A DNA stretch of 64,000 bases from Sclerurus mexicanus (GCA_013396755.1 VWZF01003015.1:441454-505453); one strand, 5' to 3'; counted from the stretch's first letter, positions 1 through 12,784 are shown. Numbers and translations: made by a program. Notes: generated by a model not told the origin, from the letters alone.

Positions 1-184
1 ACATTGGAAGCTGGAGATCTTGCTTGGAAACTAAACTCATGTCACAGAGTTTGAACACGGACATCAGTTGGTGCTGCAGCCAAGGGTCTCATCCTGTAGC
101 TGGGCTGTGCAGGGCAAAGCAGAGAACTCCTAAACACTTCTTCAGCTTGCTTCTCTGCTCCTGCTTTGCATCACCTTGGGTCAA

Positions 185-1100
185 TTACCAGTTTTTCAAT
201 GACCTGAATGAAGGGATGGAATGCACCCTCAGCAAGTTTGCTGATGATACAAAACTGGGGGAAGTGGTTGATAGACCTGAAGGCTGTACTGCCATTCAGT
301 GGGACTTTTTATAGGCTGGAGAATTGGGCAGAGGGAAACCTAATGAAGTTCAACAAGGGCAAGTGGAGAGTCCTGCACCTTGGGAGGAAAAACTCCAAGT
401 ACCAGCAGAGGTGGGGGGCTGTTCTACTAAAGAGCAGCTCTGCAGAGAAAGACCTGGGAGTCTTGGTAGATTACAAGTTGACCATGAGCCAGCACTGTGC
501 CCTTGCTGCTAGAAAAGCCAACGGTATCCTGGGATCTATCGTGAGGATGAGGCCAGCAGGTCAAGGGAGGTAATTCTCCCCTTCTATTTGACCCTATTGA
601 GACCACCCCTGGAGTGCTGTGCCCCTGGAGTTCTGGGCTCCTCAGTATAAGAAAGACGAGGAGCTACTGGAGAGAGTCCAGCAGAGACCACAAAGATGAT
701 GAGGGGTCTGGAGCATCTCCCTTATGTGGAGAGACTGTGAGAACTGGACCTGTTTAGACTGGAGAAGAGAAGATTGAGAGGGGATCTCATTAATGCATAT
801 AAATATCTCGAAGGTGGGTGTCAAAACAGTGGTGCCAGACTCTTTTCAGTGGTGCCCAGCACCAGGACACGGAGTAATGGCCATAAAGTAAACCACAAGA
901 ATGAGGAAGAACTTCTTCACACTGAGGGTGGAAGAGCACTGGAACAGCTGCCCAGGGAGGTCATGGAGCCTCCCTCTCTGAAGACATTCCAAACCAACCT
1001 GGATGTGTTCCTGTGCCACCTGCTGTGGGTGACCCTGCACCAGATAATCTGACCTCCAGAAGTTCCTTCCAGCCCTGACAACAATTCTGTGATTCTATGA
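185..1100 (+). mobile_element. CR1 LINE, 5'-truncated 3' half
   Basis: This is the 3' part of a CR1 non-LTR retrotransposon: the end of the reverse-transcriptase ORF plus the short 3' UTR. Translated pieces show the RT catalytic block KFADDTKL (about 234-257), then NLMKFNKGK, SSAEKDLGVLVD and KANGILGSI, then RGDLINAYKYL and ARLFSVVPS near 775-850, in the CR1 order. The frame changes near 305-315 and again before 775, so it is a dead copy. The element ends at 1100 with the CR1 tail GATTCTATGA. The 5' edge near 185 is approximate; sequence before it no longer matches CR1 by eye. Confidence 0.93.
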
Positions 1101-3175
1101 ATTATGGCAAGACCCACCTGGGATATCTTGGATGCCTTCTGGACCCTGCAGGCCATTGGGATCAGGAGCTGTGAGACTCCACTTCTCTGCCAGGGATGCA
1201 GCCAGTGATGCTCAGGCACATCTCAACTTCTGAATGGATGAGTCATGACCTAAAAATCATTTGAGGGTAATCCCACCACAGAGTTGTGTAAGGTATCATT
1301 TATGGATTCGCATCCTCCAGCACTCTTTCCCCTGCCATGTACAGAAGCAAGCAGCCATGCCTGGGAGGAGTAGTAGGCACCTATATACCCCAAGCATGGC
1401 AAGTCCTAATGTGGGGGAAATTCCTATCAAAAAGCAAACTTGTGCTGCACACTGCTTCCTGGAGCTTGTCTCTCCATTTGACTCTTCTTTGGGACAGGAG
1501 GAAACATCCTACATGAGCACCCACCAGGCTGCAGAGCAGGTGGTGTCCTGGGTGTTTTAACCCTACTATGCCCCCAGCAGAGGTGATACATGGACATAGC
1601 TGCAGAGCTGCAGCTCAGTCCCTCCAGGGTGTTTGGAAGCAGAGGGGTGGGAGGAGGGCAGCCGATAAGCTGAGAGGTACAGGATGCCCGTAAGATTTAT
1701 TGTGTTGTGTTTTCAATTTGCACATCGACACAAGACAAACAAGATGAGATTTCAGCACAGCAAGCTCAATTAATCAGGGCTTTGACAGCTGTGAAGCTGG
1801 ACATTATTAATCCCTTTTGCAGACAGGCCAAAGGGGTAATAATTACATTTTTCCCCAAAATAATAAGGAATGATGTTCCTCCTGCTGCTGCGCCCACCCT
1901 TTCCCTGAAAGAACATTTCCTAATCACAGTCCCTAATACTATACTAATTGCAAAAATTCTTCAGCTCACCCATTGCTTGCAAAATGGGAAACAAAATGTG
2001 TAAGTATAAAATCCTGAGAATATTCTTACTGGGGCTCTAAGGTTCATAGGGATGGGGGCACTCAAAGCCAGGACTCTGTGAGAGCTGACACATTTCCCTG
2101 TGCACTTGGAGCCACAGTGATATGGGACACCCTGGATCCATTCCCCATGGGATGTGTAGGTAACTGGGAGGCTGCATGTTTGGGATACACAGCAGGGATC
2201 TGTGGAATGGATCCACCACTCTCTGAGCACAGAGGCTTGGAAAGGTTGGCTGTTCACCTGACCACAGTGCCTCTGTGACCTGGTGATGCTGGAGGCTGAG
2301 CTCTCAGCCCAGCCTGTGCTGGGGCAGGATGACTCCAACCACCAGAGCATAACTTCCCCTTTTCCTTCCCTATGGCCCCTCCAGGGAAGAGAAATGCAGT
2401 CCAGGCAACTGCAACCACCAGAAATGTGGAAGAGGAATTCCTCCAAGGGCAGAGGAAGGGGGGTATCTTAACTCCCAGCCTGAATCCAGCTTTCTATGGC
2501 TGTGCTGCAAAAGCCATCCAGCCTGACCCTGCCTTCACCACTGGAGAAGTCATACAGGCAGAGCAGCCCATTGCTTTCCTGCACTGCACCTTGCAAACAC
2601 CACCCTAATCCATCCGCCTGCAGACAATGTCATCTTCGAAGCAGGAGACATTTAAACAGTGAAATGCCAAAGGGGCGGCATGGTATTTAAAGGCAAAGAA
2701 GCAATTACTAAAGTTCTCAGGAGACCAAGCACACAAATGAGGGACGATTGGAGAGAGGTTGTTTATCCTACTCCTAAATCCGCAGTGGTGCCATGTGTTC
2801 ACTAGGAAGGGGATGTGCAAGCACGAGACTGAGTGGAGCATCTCTGGAGGGGACAGGTTTGTTTGACAGTTCTCCATTAGAGCTCTGAAAAACTTGACGT
2901 TGCCTGTGGCCACAGGAAAGGTGACAAGCTTCTGTTCTGCAATATTGTGCTACTGAAGCCTCATTACAGGCATTAGTGACAGAGGGAGGGAGCATCAAGG
3001 GCTTGGTTTGTTTCTGTACCCAGCGGGTGGGAGATGCAGCCAGAAAGGAAAATAGCCAGGCATAGCTATTAGAGGTAGGGTAGGTTCCAGGCTGGGTCTC
3101 AGATCTGATCCTAAGTCCTCTACCTGCTGCTTCTGCTTTCCCTAATTCTCTTCCCATCCTATTTTTCATCCTCAG
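1101..3175. other. Unique non-coding stretch
   Basis: No gene or repeat was recognised here. Open frames on both strands are short and lack family motifs. The part from about 1690 to 1960 differs from its surroundings: it is AT-rich, with homeodomain-like sites (CAATTAATC, ATTATTAATCCC, GGTAATAATTAC) and a TGACAGCTGT motif combining a MEIS-type site and an E-box. That makes it a candidate conserved non-coding element, but conservation cannot be judged from one sequence. Confidence 0.4.
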
Positions 3176-3403
3176 CCTCCTCTTCATGACACAAAGAAGC
3201 AAGTAACCCCAGGGGTGCTGGAGGAAAGGGGTCTCTTAAGGCATGGAGATGGAGGCATCTACATCCTGATGCTGGTCCTTGAGCTGCAGGATGATGCAAC
3301 AAAGGATGAGGCAATAGACACCATCATAATATTGTTGGAACAAGTCACAGTATACCCTCAGCTCTTGTCACCCCAAGAAATGACCATTTGCTTTTCTGAT
3401 AAG
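3176..3403 (+). CDS. Candidate coding exon, unrecognised (weak)
   Basis: A long pyrimidine tract ending TTTTTCATCCTCAG (3162-3175) resembles a strong 3' splice site. From 3176 the frame stays open for 76 codons to AAG at 3401-3403, followed by GTTGGT, a poor but possible donor. The length is exactly divisible by three. The translation is mixed and non-repetitive, including LVLELQDDATKDEAIDTIII and LLEQVTVYPQLLSPQEMTIC, with an acidic and aliphatic character. I do not recognise the family. The frame continues open past the donor to 3670, so this may be a chance open frame beside a chance pyrimidine tract. Window statistics allow open frames of this size by chance. Confidence 0.2.
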
Positions 3404-4831
3404 GTTGGTGAATCCCCCCGTGAGAATTGTCAGCACAGCTATGGGACTGCAGGTGTGGACAACCTCACTGTGGCTGTGCAACTTCCCAGGGAAGGAGAGC
3501 TCAGCCTCCCCTTTCTTGCCTCTTCCCCCATTTTGGTGTTGAACACATTAGAAAGCTTTCTCCCAACATCCGGCCCAAATCTTTGTTCTTCTGCATCTGT
3601 CAAGTGCCTTTGGTGCTGGGTAATGCTAAACAATTCTAATTTTATTCCAGATGCCTTGCTTGTGCTTTAAAAAAACTGTTGCAGAGATAGAAAAATCAAC
3701 ATCAGCTGGAAGTGCCATCTTTGAGAGAGAAATGTCAGAGAAGCAGTGGGAGGCAAGATTGAATATCTGTGGGGGGTTAGAGGCTGAGAAGGAGAGGATG
3801 AAGGTATCTGTGTGAGGCTGGGTGAGGAGAGAGGATGTCAGGGTTTAAACTTTCTGCAGCACCCAGCCCTCAGCATCCCCCTGCTGAGGCAGAAAATCTG
3901 CTTCTTCCTAGCTCTGGTAAATTTTCCTGCAATTGAAGGTTGAGCTTTGACAGCCCACAAAATCCAGCTTTAGGCACCCAGTGTGGCCACATGGAGTGGA
4001 CAGATGATCTACTATAAGCTCTGCCTCTTGGTTCAGAGATGTGAAGTACTTTCATGAGTTCCCTTTGCACTTGCAGCTTCTTGCAAACTGCAGAGCAACA
4101 GCCCTGACTGCTCTCTGACTTCACAGCTGGTTAAATACACCACTACCTCCATCTCCAAAATAAATATCCAAGGATCTGTTGTTGCCTGTAGAGGGACACT
4201 TTTGCTAATTTGCTGCAGTGGTGAGAGCAGCCTCAGAGCACACTGACTTTGCGGGGAAGTCAAAGGAAGGAAGAGTACCTAAACAGCTGAGGGAACATGG
4301 TGGCAACTTCTCCTGCTGCAGTGAGGTAGAAGAGAGTAGATGTCCATGGGATTATCTGGGACAAGATGTGAAGAGCTGCTGAGCCTGGGCTCCCCTCTTG
4401 GAGGCTTTGCCTTTGGCCCCTGATCCCAAGCAGCAAGACATGGTTTTCCTCCCATTCCCAGACACCTCTGGATGCTCTCAAGGAATTTCCACCTTAGCTT
4501 TAGGTCAGCCCAAGGCGTTATTTTATTTGACCCTAATTTTTTTTAAGAGCTAGAGTAAATGGAGGGAAAAGTAAAAGCATTTCCCCTCTGCCCTGCCCTC
4601 CCTGCTGGAAGGTTAACACATTGGCCATTTCCTGCCTGCACAGATGGGATATGCCTGGAGTTTGTCAACTCAAATTCAAATTAACTCCCAATTCAGTGGC
4701 TTCGTGTGAGGCCCCGGGGGCAGGTGGGGTGAGCAGCAGCTACAGATGTGGGCAGGCAGGGAATGAGGCAAGGGCAGAGGGGAGCTTCCAGCTGGCCCAG
4801 GAGAACTTGTCCTGTAAACCTTGAGATTTTC

Positions 4832-4956
4832 AGAAAAAGAAAGAGCAAAGAAAGGAAAGAAAGCAAAAAAATCGTGAAGAGGAGAGGGAAGGGGAGGGGA
4901 TGGGAGAGAATAGGAAGGAAGGCAGGAGTGGGGAAAGGAGGAAGGAAAAGGGGGAT
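4832..4956 (+). repeat. Purine-rich simple-sequence tract with G-quadruplex motif
   Basis: About 125 bases are almost pure A/G: first GAAA/GGAAA-type repeats, then GGGA/GGAA repeats. At 4886-4904 it reads GGGAAGGGGAGGGGATGGG, four runs of three or more G with loops of 1-2 bases, a canonical G-quadruplex pattern on the + strand. The tract could also form triplex DNA. Confidence 0.85.
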
Positions 4957-6469
4957 AACCTAGGTTTCCTAGGGTAGAAGGAACTCCTCTGAGAAGCTAA
5001 TTTGACCTCCCACATGCTCTAAATCATTGAAATAGAAATGAGCAAACACAGGTGAAAAAAAGGTCCCTTAATATTTGCTTGCCTAGGGGAATGAATTTGC
5101 TGGGTCTGGGCTGTGTCCTCTCCCTTGTTTGCCTTCTGCAAATATCCAGACGTCGAGTTTTACCTGAGCAGACATTTGGGGAAAGCCAGTCACAATCTTG
5201 TGCACACAAATTAGTGCAAAGATGAATTGGCTATTTTCACATGCAAGGTGGGGAACAGGACCCATCAAACTATCCTGACCAGCCACTCTCTCAGCACAGG
5301 CTGCCAGGGACCAGCCTCTAGGTGACTGTTTTTGGAAAAACCACAGATTTTAACAGGATGTTAAATAACTGTGGCTTTCTATCCGCATCTGAGAAGTCTG
5401 CAACCCACTTGTAGGGGTCTGTACTTGTGTACAGTCATGTTTGGAGTGGGACTCATAGAGCTCTGTGTGTTTGCAGAACTCATACATGTGGCTATGGCCT
5501 GGTGTATGGTTTTATAAGGTCAGCAGGATCATTTGTAGCCCTCCAGGCTGCTCTAAAGGGAAACCTCTTCCCAGTTGTGGCCAGATGTAGAGGCCAGGTG
5601 GTGTCTGCTTCTGCTCAGCCCTTCTGCTCTGCTCCTGAAATACTCTTGCTGATTCTGTTTGTACACCTCCCACATTCAAACTCTCCTAAACTCCTGCCCA
5701 CTTGGCCCAGTCAGTCTCCTGTCTCTTTAGAGCCCAGAGGCTTGGTGGAGGGCAAAACAGGAGCAGTTGTTCAGCTCCACATGGCTGGCACTGTCCTGCT
5801 GGGATATGGAACATAGGACATCCTCCTGGTGATACGAAATGTCTGTTGGAGAGGAGTCTCTGTCCCAGCCGTACTTCTCTTAGTTCCCCATAGATGGGAG
5901 CAAAGGTCTCCTTTTCCTCCAGTTCCACTTTGGTGGGACAGAGAAGACCCTTTCCAGGCACAGGATTTCTGCCCAGAGGAGCGGACATGACATTTTTTAG
6001 TCCCTTTTTCACTCACTGGTTTTGAGGTCTGTGGAGAAACCAAAATAACTGAATGACCAGCCCTACTGTGTTAGGGGATGCCGAGCGTGGATGGGGCTGC
6101 ACTGGATTGTGGTGTGTTGGAGCAGGCCCAGGCAGTAATGGAGAGGGGATACTGAGCAGATTTGTGATCTCTCCCCATAGCAATGGGAGCCTGCAGGGAA
6201 CAGGGACTATCCCCTCTGGGTATGGAACAACCAGCATGGCATGTCCAATGGGCCCCCAAGGTGCCACTGCAGGTTGGGTTGATCTGTGCTCACTTCCCCA
6301 GGTGGTGCAAAAAGCTTGGACCCTCCCTTACCCCAATCAACATCAGCAGTAGTATTGAGCGGTCAGGATGACCTATACCCACCTCCTATGCTCCCTCTCC
6401 CCATCAAAGCCACAGGGTGATTTATTTCTTTCACTCACCATCCCCTCATATTTTCTGCACTTCTTCTGT

Positions 6470-6640
6470 GTAAATCATGACACTGATTAATAACACTTAG
6501 TGCTTTCCAGTTCCGAAGCACATTGCAAGTATTTCCTAATTAATCCTTGCAACACTCTCTTCAGGGAAGGCAGTGTGCCACTGTCCTGACTTCCCAGGCT
6601 TGCAGCCTTCTGGAGGACAGAGATGGAATTGTTCATCTAC
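6470..6640 (+). repeat. Possible ancient tetrapod retroposon tail
   Basis: The run from TTAGTGCTTTCCAG through AATTAATCCTTGCAACAC resembles the conserved block of old MIR/CORE-type or LINE-tail repeats. In those, an AGCRCTTT...CTTTAC/CATTG segment is followed by AATTAATCCTCACAACA. A similar block occurs at 33195-33330. The assignment is from memory of the repeat's shape, and the copy is highly diverged. Confidence 0.3.
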
Positions 6641-7492
6641 ACATCGTTAGCCCCACGCTGCTGACGCTTAATGAGTTTCCTTGCAGCAGAAGGGAGCATT
6701 GCACGACATGGTTCAGAGCAGATGGAGTTTGCTTGCCTGCCACTCTGAGAGGATGGAGAGTGATGCAGTTTCCCAACTTGCTGTCTCTTTGTGGGCCTTG
6801 TGGCCAGAGACAGCAAGACAGTGACTGTGGGACGTTCTCCCACTCCTGGGGCAGGGGTCCTGCCAGCTGTGCATTCAGTGGACTTAAAGAACCAACTCTG
6901 CCTCCAACCTCAGGGAAGTCTGCTAGCAAGAAGTAGAGACCACTCAGGTATAAAGAGTCAGCCAGGAAAGGATTAGAAACCTTCTCATGGAGAAACACAC
7001 TAAATTGTCATCTCCTGGTAGATGCTACAATGAACCATGCCATGGGTGCTGGCGTATCTCATGAAAGATGGAGCCTGGGAAGGGGTTAAAATGGAGAGTT
7101 TCCTGGCTGCAAGCTAGGAGCAAGAAATAGATCATTTTTACCCAAAGCAATTTCCCTGGTAGGTCATTTTTCCACCTCCCCTCCACTATTACAGCAGGCA
7201 ATTGTGTCTGAATGACAAGTTCACCACTTCTTTCTTGATCTTGCTTTTCCTCCTGCTCTGTCTTGCAGCCAAGTCATGAAACTAGTTGCTGTAGATGTGA
7301 GATCCCAAGATACAGCCCCTCAGCCTCCTGGCAGAGTGCAGCAGCCCAAGGCAGGGAGGACTGCCTTTTGGGACACTGGCTGGGATGCCAGCATGCCCAG
7401 TGGCTTGTCATACCTCCTGCAGCAAGCCTATGAGCTTTACACCTGCCTCCCACAGCCTCAGCTCCAGCCAAGGGCTATTTAGCTCCAGTTTT

Positions 7493-7590
7493 TCACAGAA
7501 TCACAGTATGGTTTAGATTGGAAGGGTACTTAAATATCATCCAGTTCCACCACTCCTGCCACAGGAAGACATGCCTTCCACTAGACCTTT
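7493..7590 (-). mobile_element. CR1 LINE 3' tail fragment
   Basis: The + strand begins CACAGAATCACAG and continues GGTTTAGATTGGAAGGGTAC, then a CCAGTTCCACC..CTGCC block and CTTCCACTAGACC. This is the reverse complement of the CR1 3' UTR. Only about 100 bases remain, so it is a short 5'-truncated insertion in minus orientation. Confidence 0.93.
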
Positions 7591-8929
7591 TTCAGGAAAA
7601 GCAGGGCTGTGTGCTGGCTATTCTCACTGGAGCGGGCCAGCTGGGAGGGATGCAGGACCCAGCTGTCCTCCTGCCAGCTGTCCTGCTGTTTTTTCACCCC
7701 CTTGTTGTGCACCTTTCACCTTGGCAGCCCTGGCTTTGTATTTCCCCCCAGTGCTTCCACGAGAAGTGGGACGGCCCCCGGCCCTGGCTCCCAGGGCTCA
7801 TTAAAGAGGCTCATGTGGTGCCCTCTTGACACTTGTAACACAGGAGCACATGTCTTCAAAAAGCCAGGCCCTGGTGATACCCTCTGGGCCTGCCGCTGGC
7901 TTTCCTTCCCCTGCTCTCACAGCCCTCCCCACGAGGGCTGTAAATTTGGCAGGAGCTGCATAATTTCCAGACCAACCCTGTCTCATGTTTCCCCTGCCAC
8001 TAGCTTAAGTGTCACCCCTTCCTGCTGGCCCCATAGCCTCCCCCCACTCCACCTGCCTCACTTGGTGCCTGCTGCCCATCCTGCTGGTTTTCTGGGCAGA
8101 TCCAGGACCAACAGCTGGCACAGGCATGCCTGGCAATGGGTTTGTGGGTACCCCTCTGTGCCCACACTGCCCTCTGCATACACATGCACAGTCACACTTG
8201 AACGCACAGGTGTGTGAGAACAAGTATACGTACCACTCTCCCAGCATGCAGTCTGGGCATCTGAAGGATCTTCACAATGCATCCTAAGCTTTCACTTACT
8301 TTGGTACCAGAGGTGAAAATCACCTGTCTGTCTGGCCCTTTTATGGAACCTGGAAACATGCTCACAAGCACCATCAGCATGAGATTCAGACCTACCCTGT
8401 GAGCGGGGATCTTGGCCTCACATGGTTATGCATGGATAGAATCCCCTGAGACCTCTGTGCTGGAGTGTCTCGGCTCTCCCACTGCCGTCATGGAGACTTG
8501 AGGGCTGCTCTGTGTCCACCGTCTGTATGGGAGGAACGTGTAGCAGGGCTCATATCATCCTATGTCTCCTCTCCAAATAGCCAGAAAAATCATTGCAGCT
8601 CAATGCTTGGGATGTGCCTCAAATCAGTGTCCTCTTTCAGAGGGTCCTGCAGCATCCTTCTCTGTGTCACCCAGATTTACAGGTACCTTGATCCGCTGCT
8701 GAACATCCTCTCCTAGCCATCACTGCAGGGGAATCAGCTTCAGGGAGCCTTTTGTTCTGGGGAATGTGGTGCAAGCAGTGGCTCGAACAGCATCCTTTTA
8801 TCTTGCCCCCTTTTTGGAAGCTTTCTGGAAAAATGCAGAAGAGTGGCTTCCTCCCTGCACACACCAGGTCCTCAGTGTAAGAAACGCTTGGCTTGTTTGG
8901 AGAATCTCAAAGGCTTGTTAGTCATTAAC

Positions 8930-9330
8930 CCCACCAGAGAGTTTCCTGGCAATTAATTTTTAATGGGTTGAAAAATTCTCTGCCTAACCCTGCTTTCTTC
9001 AGAACAAGCCTCCAAAGCCTTTGCTCCCCCTCTTGATGTTTCTAATCATTATCTCCTGCATTCCTTTAGCTGTTTTAGAAACCAAAGCTGGAGAAGAAAT
9101 TGAAAAGTGTTATTATTTCATTTGGGTTAAACTGTATCGCTTCAAGTTTCGCTCCCCCTGGGCACGATCATCAGCATATCTGATCAGCAAACATCTGCCT
9201 AAGCCACCAGCTCTCGCCTCCCGGGAAATTTGGGGAATAAAAAAAACTGAGACGAAGCCACTGACGTCACCTCCCGCCTTTTGCTCTTTCCCGCTGAGCT
9301 TTATTTCTAAGGGACATTTGCATAGAAAGA
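8930..9330. promoter_or_regulatory. Candidate regulatory element with CRE and octamer motifs
   Basis: A perfect palindromic cAMP-response element, TGACGTCA, lies at 9262-9269. A POU octamer, ATTTGCAT, lies at 9316-9323. Between them are two CCCGC-type motifs resembling E2F/Sp1 sites. Upstream the segment is AT-rich with CAATTAATTTTTAATGG near 8950. The group is compact and CpG-bearing in a mostly CpG-poor region, which suggests an enhancer or distal promoter. No transcript start or neighbouring exon is visible. Binding is inferred from motifs only. Confidence 0.25.
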
Positions 9331-10429
9331 GGATCTTTGCTTCTGAAGGTTTTGCCAGTTCCCGCTGCCTATTCCTCCCATCTGGAAGTGTAATCCTTTC
9401 CCTGTGGTGGCTGTGGAAATTTGAGTTGTAGGTTAGTATGGTCCCTGCCACCTTCAACCCCGTCCCAGCATCCAAAGGTCCATCAGCCTCGTGGGTGAAA
9501 GACATAACCCTCAAAACCCAGCAACAGAGGAGCCCGGGGCACCAGTTTGGGATGTCTGTGGTGAGAGTGGGTGCTGGTGCCGTGGTCTCTGAATGCCACC
9601 TCACCTATCCTGTGCCTCAGTTTCCCTGGGCACAACTACACTGGCGTGTATGAGCTTCAGAGAGTGTTTATGTGGATTAATTACCACCCGTAAAGCTCTT
9701 CTAACATGTGAGGAGTGGCACTGATGCATAAATAACAAGAGTAATTTGTACATTGCTCAAAGGGAATGAAGTGCTAAATTAGTAATAGAACAAACACGGC
9801 CATAACAATACATCAAGTATTGCTGGCACGGGGACCAGTTTGGCTACAGCCCACCTCCCATGCAGACTGGAAAGCCCCCTGGACACCTTCTTCCACTGCC
9901 TCTGCTGCCTGCCCCCACAAAAGACCTGCTGACTTTATTGGCTAAAAGGAGATTTTTACAACTCAGCTGTCTAAAACATGCCTGGGTTTTCTTGTAGGCA
10001 TTTCCCTCTTCTCCCAAATAATGTATGAATTTATTCTACTCTTTTTTTCTCCTGAAATGAAAAAAGAAGGAGATGGAAGACAGGCTTACAGAGAACATTT
10101 TTTAGTAAAAATTCATTTGTTCCATTTTAAAAAATTAGGCATTTTTACATGTAGCTCTCCTCTGATGGAAATTTTTAAACAAAACAAAATTTTCCCAGGG
10201 AAATAGTCTCTTTTTTCTTCGCTTGTCAAAAAGGCATATTTTATCCCCTCTGCTCCTAAAAATAATACTGAAATGAAAAACATCTTGTGGAGTTGCAAGG
10301 GTTCTCAACCTCTGCGGTCAGTACCATGTGGAGGGAGGAACGAAACAAGAGCATCCTCCCCTAAGGAAGATAATGCTGCTATAAGGCAGATAACTGCAGG
10401 AATAAATCCTAAGGAATGAGCCCTTTTTC

Positions 10430-10443
10430 AAAAAAAAAAAAAA
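10430..10443 (+). repeat. Poly(A) run
   Basis: Fourteen consecutive A. The preceding sequence shows no LINE or gene tail and no AATAAA at the usual distance (an AATAAAT occurs about 30 bases upstream at 10401). Retroposed origin is possible but unproven. Confidence 0.8.
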
Positions 10444-12784
10444 GATATCTTGGGCCTACAATGTCACCTCCTTTAAATCAGCATGGATAGCAGATGCTTA
10501 TCTGGGCACTGTGTTGTGGTGTATTTTGTCAGGTGGATGAGGGCTCAGAGCAAAACCCGCCCTGTCAATCAAAATGTACACTCAGGGCAGGAACCTGGGC
10601 TACACAAACTCATGCTCTGGAAACCAGGAAGACTGCTCTGACTCCTGGCATTTGCAGCATTACCTGGGAAGGTAAAACAACTTTGTTCTGGAGCTGTGGG
10701 CAAGCCTCCAGAACAAGAGGCTTGGAAGAGCAGTGCAATTCTTTACAGAGTTTTATAATTGATCTGAAGGCACAGGGAAGCAATTAATATGGAGCCCCAT
10801 GGAACTGCTTCAAAGAATGGCTGGATTTTTGACCTCATAACAGCTAAAACCGAGAAAAAGGATCCAATGGAAATTGTGTTTTGAATGAATAAAGCTCCTC
10901 CTGCAGCATTTGCAAATGCAGCTGGTTTTCAGACAGATTTTTTTTTTGTTCTTTCTGTTGAAAATGCCAAATTGTTGAAAGCAAAACAGCTTGTGAAAAT
11001 GCGTGGATTGTGAGGAAACTTCATTCTCACAGAAAGAAGAAGGGAGGAAGTGGTCAAAACATCAAAATGCTTGTGCATAATACACTGTAATGTATATAAA
11101 ATAATTTAATAGTAATGGGTAATTAAAATCAGGACAAAACATTGTTATTTTATCCAACTGTGCTGAGTTGAGTGACTCAAAATCATTAAATTCCAGTTCA
11201 CAGGGAAAACTCTTTGTTTTGTTCCATTTTGGAATGAGGACTGTTTTGAAACGCTGGACTCTCCTGAGGAGCAATCTCTGAATTTCCTCCCAGCAATAGC
11301 CACTGGGGCAGATGGACTGGTCCAACGGAGGAGGGGAACAGGGGTCCCTAACAGGGAGCTGGACAGGAGCTGGAGTGAATTCCTGTAGGAAAACCAGGCT
11401 TGGGACTGACCTGCAGCACAGCAGGAATCCATCCTGAGGGAAGAGTGAGGAGTCAAATGGATGCTGAGGATGACTTTCATGGTGTACATTGAATATGCAG
11501 CTGCCTTGGACCTCTGTGAGCCAACTGGGCCAGGGACATCTCCGCAAGCACTGGTTCCCAGTGGGAATCCAGTTGGTTAAGAGTGCATGTGCAGTTTGGA
11601 AAAAGCAGGGCAAAGCCAGTGTGAGCATCACCTCCACAAGAGGAAACTCTGCTCTCCACCACGTACAGCGTGTCCACAGGTCATGTCTCTGGCTCATCAC
11701 TAACCCGTCCACCACGCCCTTGTTTTCCAGGGTTGTTTTATGAAAGCAAAGACAACCTGTGGTGCTGATGACACAAATGAGGAACGGGAGTTAAAATCAT
11801 GTTTGTTTCCAGCCTCCTTTCCTATGCACGGCTGGCAAGTCACAAGTGAATTGGAGATAGTGAACGACTATCTTTCTCTGAGCACAGCCAAAGGGAGATA
11901 GGCCTGCTTTTTATGATTAATTGCTCATTAATTCATTTTATATTAAAAGATGTACTACTTTCCGTTTCCTCATCATGGCCTTTTTTTTTTTCTGCTGTTT
12001 GTTGTTTGAGAAAGGCAATAAATACAATTAGGCAAATGGGTTTCAAAGTGTCATGTGAAATGGAAACTTAAGACTTCAAATGTGACTTTCATTTTGGTTG
12101 TGGTTTTTGTTGTTGTTTTCTTTTTTGCATTCCCCTTTCCTCGCCTCCCCCCCCCCATTAAACTATCTGCCATCCTTCACACAAATTCATTAGTAGTTTC
12201 AGTTGTCTCAAAACTGCATTCTTTAGCCAGTAAACTCTCCATCCGAAAACCTCACTCCAGGCAGTCCTGAGAATATTATCATTTGCCCTTGGGCTGCTTA
12301 CCTTGAGGGTCTGCTGCAACAGGTAGATCAAGAAGAGGGATACAGACACAGGAACCTGGATGCTCAAGGTCTTCTTCATGGATGAGGTGTAGGATGCTGC
12401 TGCTGTACCTTCACACCACACCAGCTGGGGTAATTTTGTTACCACATATGGGATGCCGTGGGGTTGGGGGGGCAGGAAGAAGCTGTTACTTGGAAAGAAG
12501 ACTTCTCCTGCATGTTTTAAGAGCAATTTTGAGATCCTTGCATCCTAAAAGGACCCTTCAGCCATGGAAAAGAGGGCAGCCTTCTTTCCATCAGGCAGCT
12601 GGAAAGCTCTGCAAACTCTCAAAAGTCACAATCATATTTACCGTTGCTAAACAATCATTTAAGAGGTGAAAGTTCCTTCTTTCAGAGGAAAGAGGTGTTT
12701 TGGCCGTATCATGATTTATTCCAAACTGTCAGCTAAGTACTGCACTCCTGCTCACTCATTCCCTGCTCTCGCCCACAGTGCGTG

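Larger units (their letters stand above)
3404..7492. other. Unique non-coding stretch
   Basis: No gene was recognised. The block contains a purine-rich tract at 4832-4956 and a possible ancient retroposon tail at 6470-6640, both listed separately. The rest is mixed-composition unique DNA. Its open frames lack recognisable domains. Confidence 0.4.
7591..12784. other. Unique non-coding stretch
   Basis: No gene was recognised. Open frames of up to about 200 codons (7609-8217 +, 11062-11715 -) have low-complexity, motif-free translations and look like chance. The block includes a candidate regulatory segment at 8930-9330 and a poly(A) run at 10430-10443, listed separately. It also includes an AT-rich homeodomain-site cluster near 11900-11960 (GATTAATTGCTCATTAATTC) and a C-run at 12150-12157. 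Confidence 0.4.

Noticed and set aside
208..573. 121-codon frame on the + strand
   Set aside because: It is CR1 ORF2 sequence (NLMKFNKGK, SSAEKDLGVLVD), not a separate gene.
4830..5015. Phe/Ser/Pro-rich minus-strand open frame
   Set aside because: Translation of the purine/pyrimidine simple repeat.
7609..8217. 202-codon open frame on the + strand
   Set aside because: Cys/Ser/Pro/His-rich translation without domains. It begins just after a CR1 tail and overlaps open frames on the other strand; expected by chance in GC-richer sequence.
11062..11715. 217-codon open frame on the - strand
   Set aside because: No motif, no splice or promoter context, and low-information composition. Competing frames overlap it.
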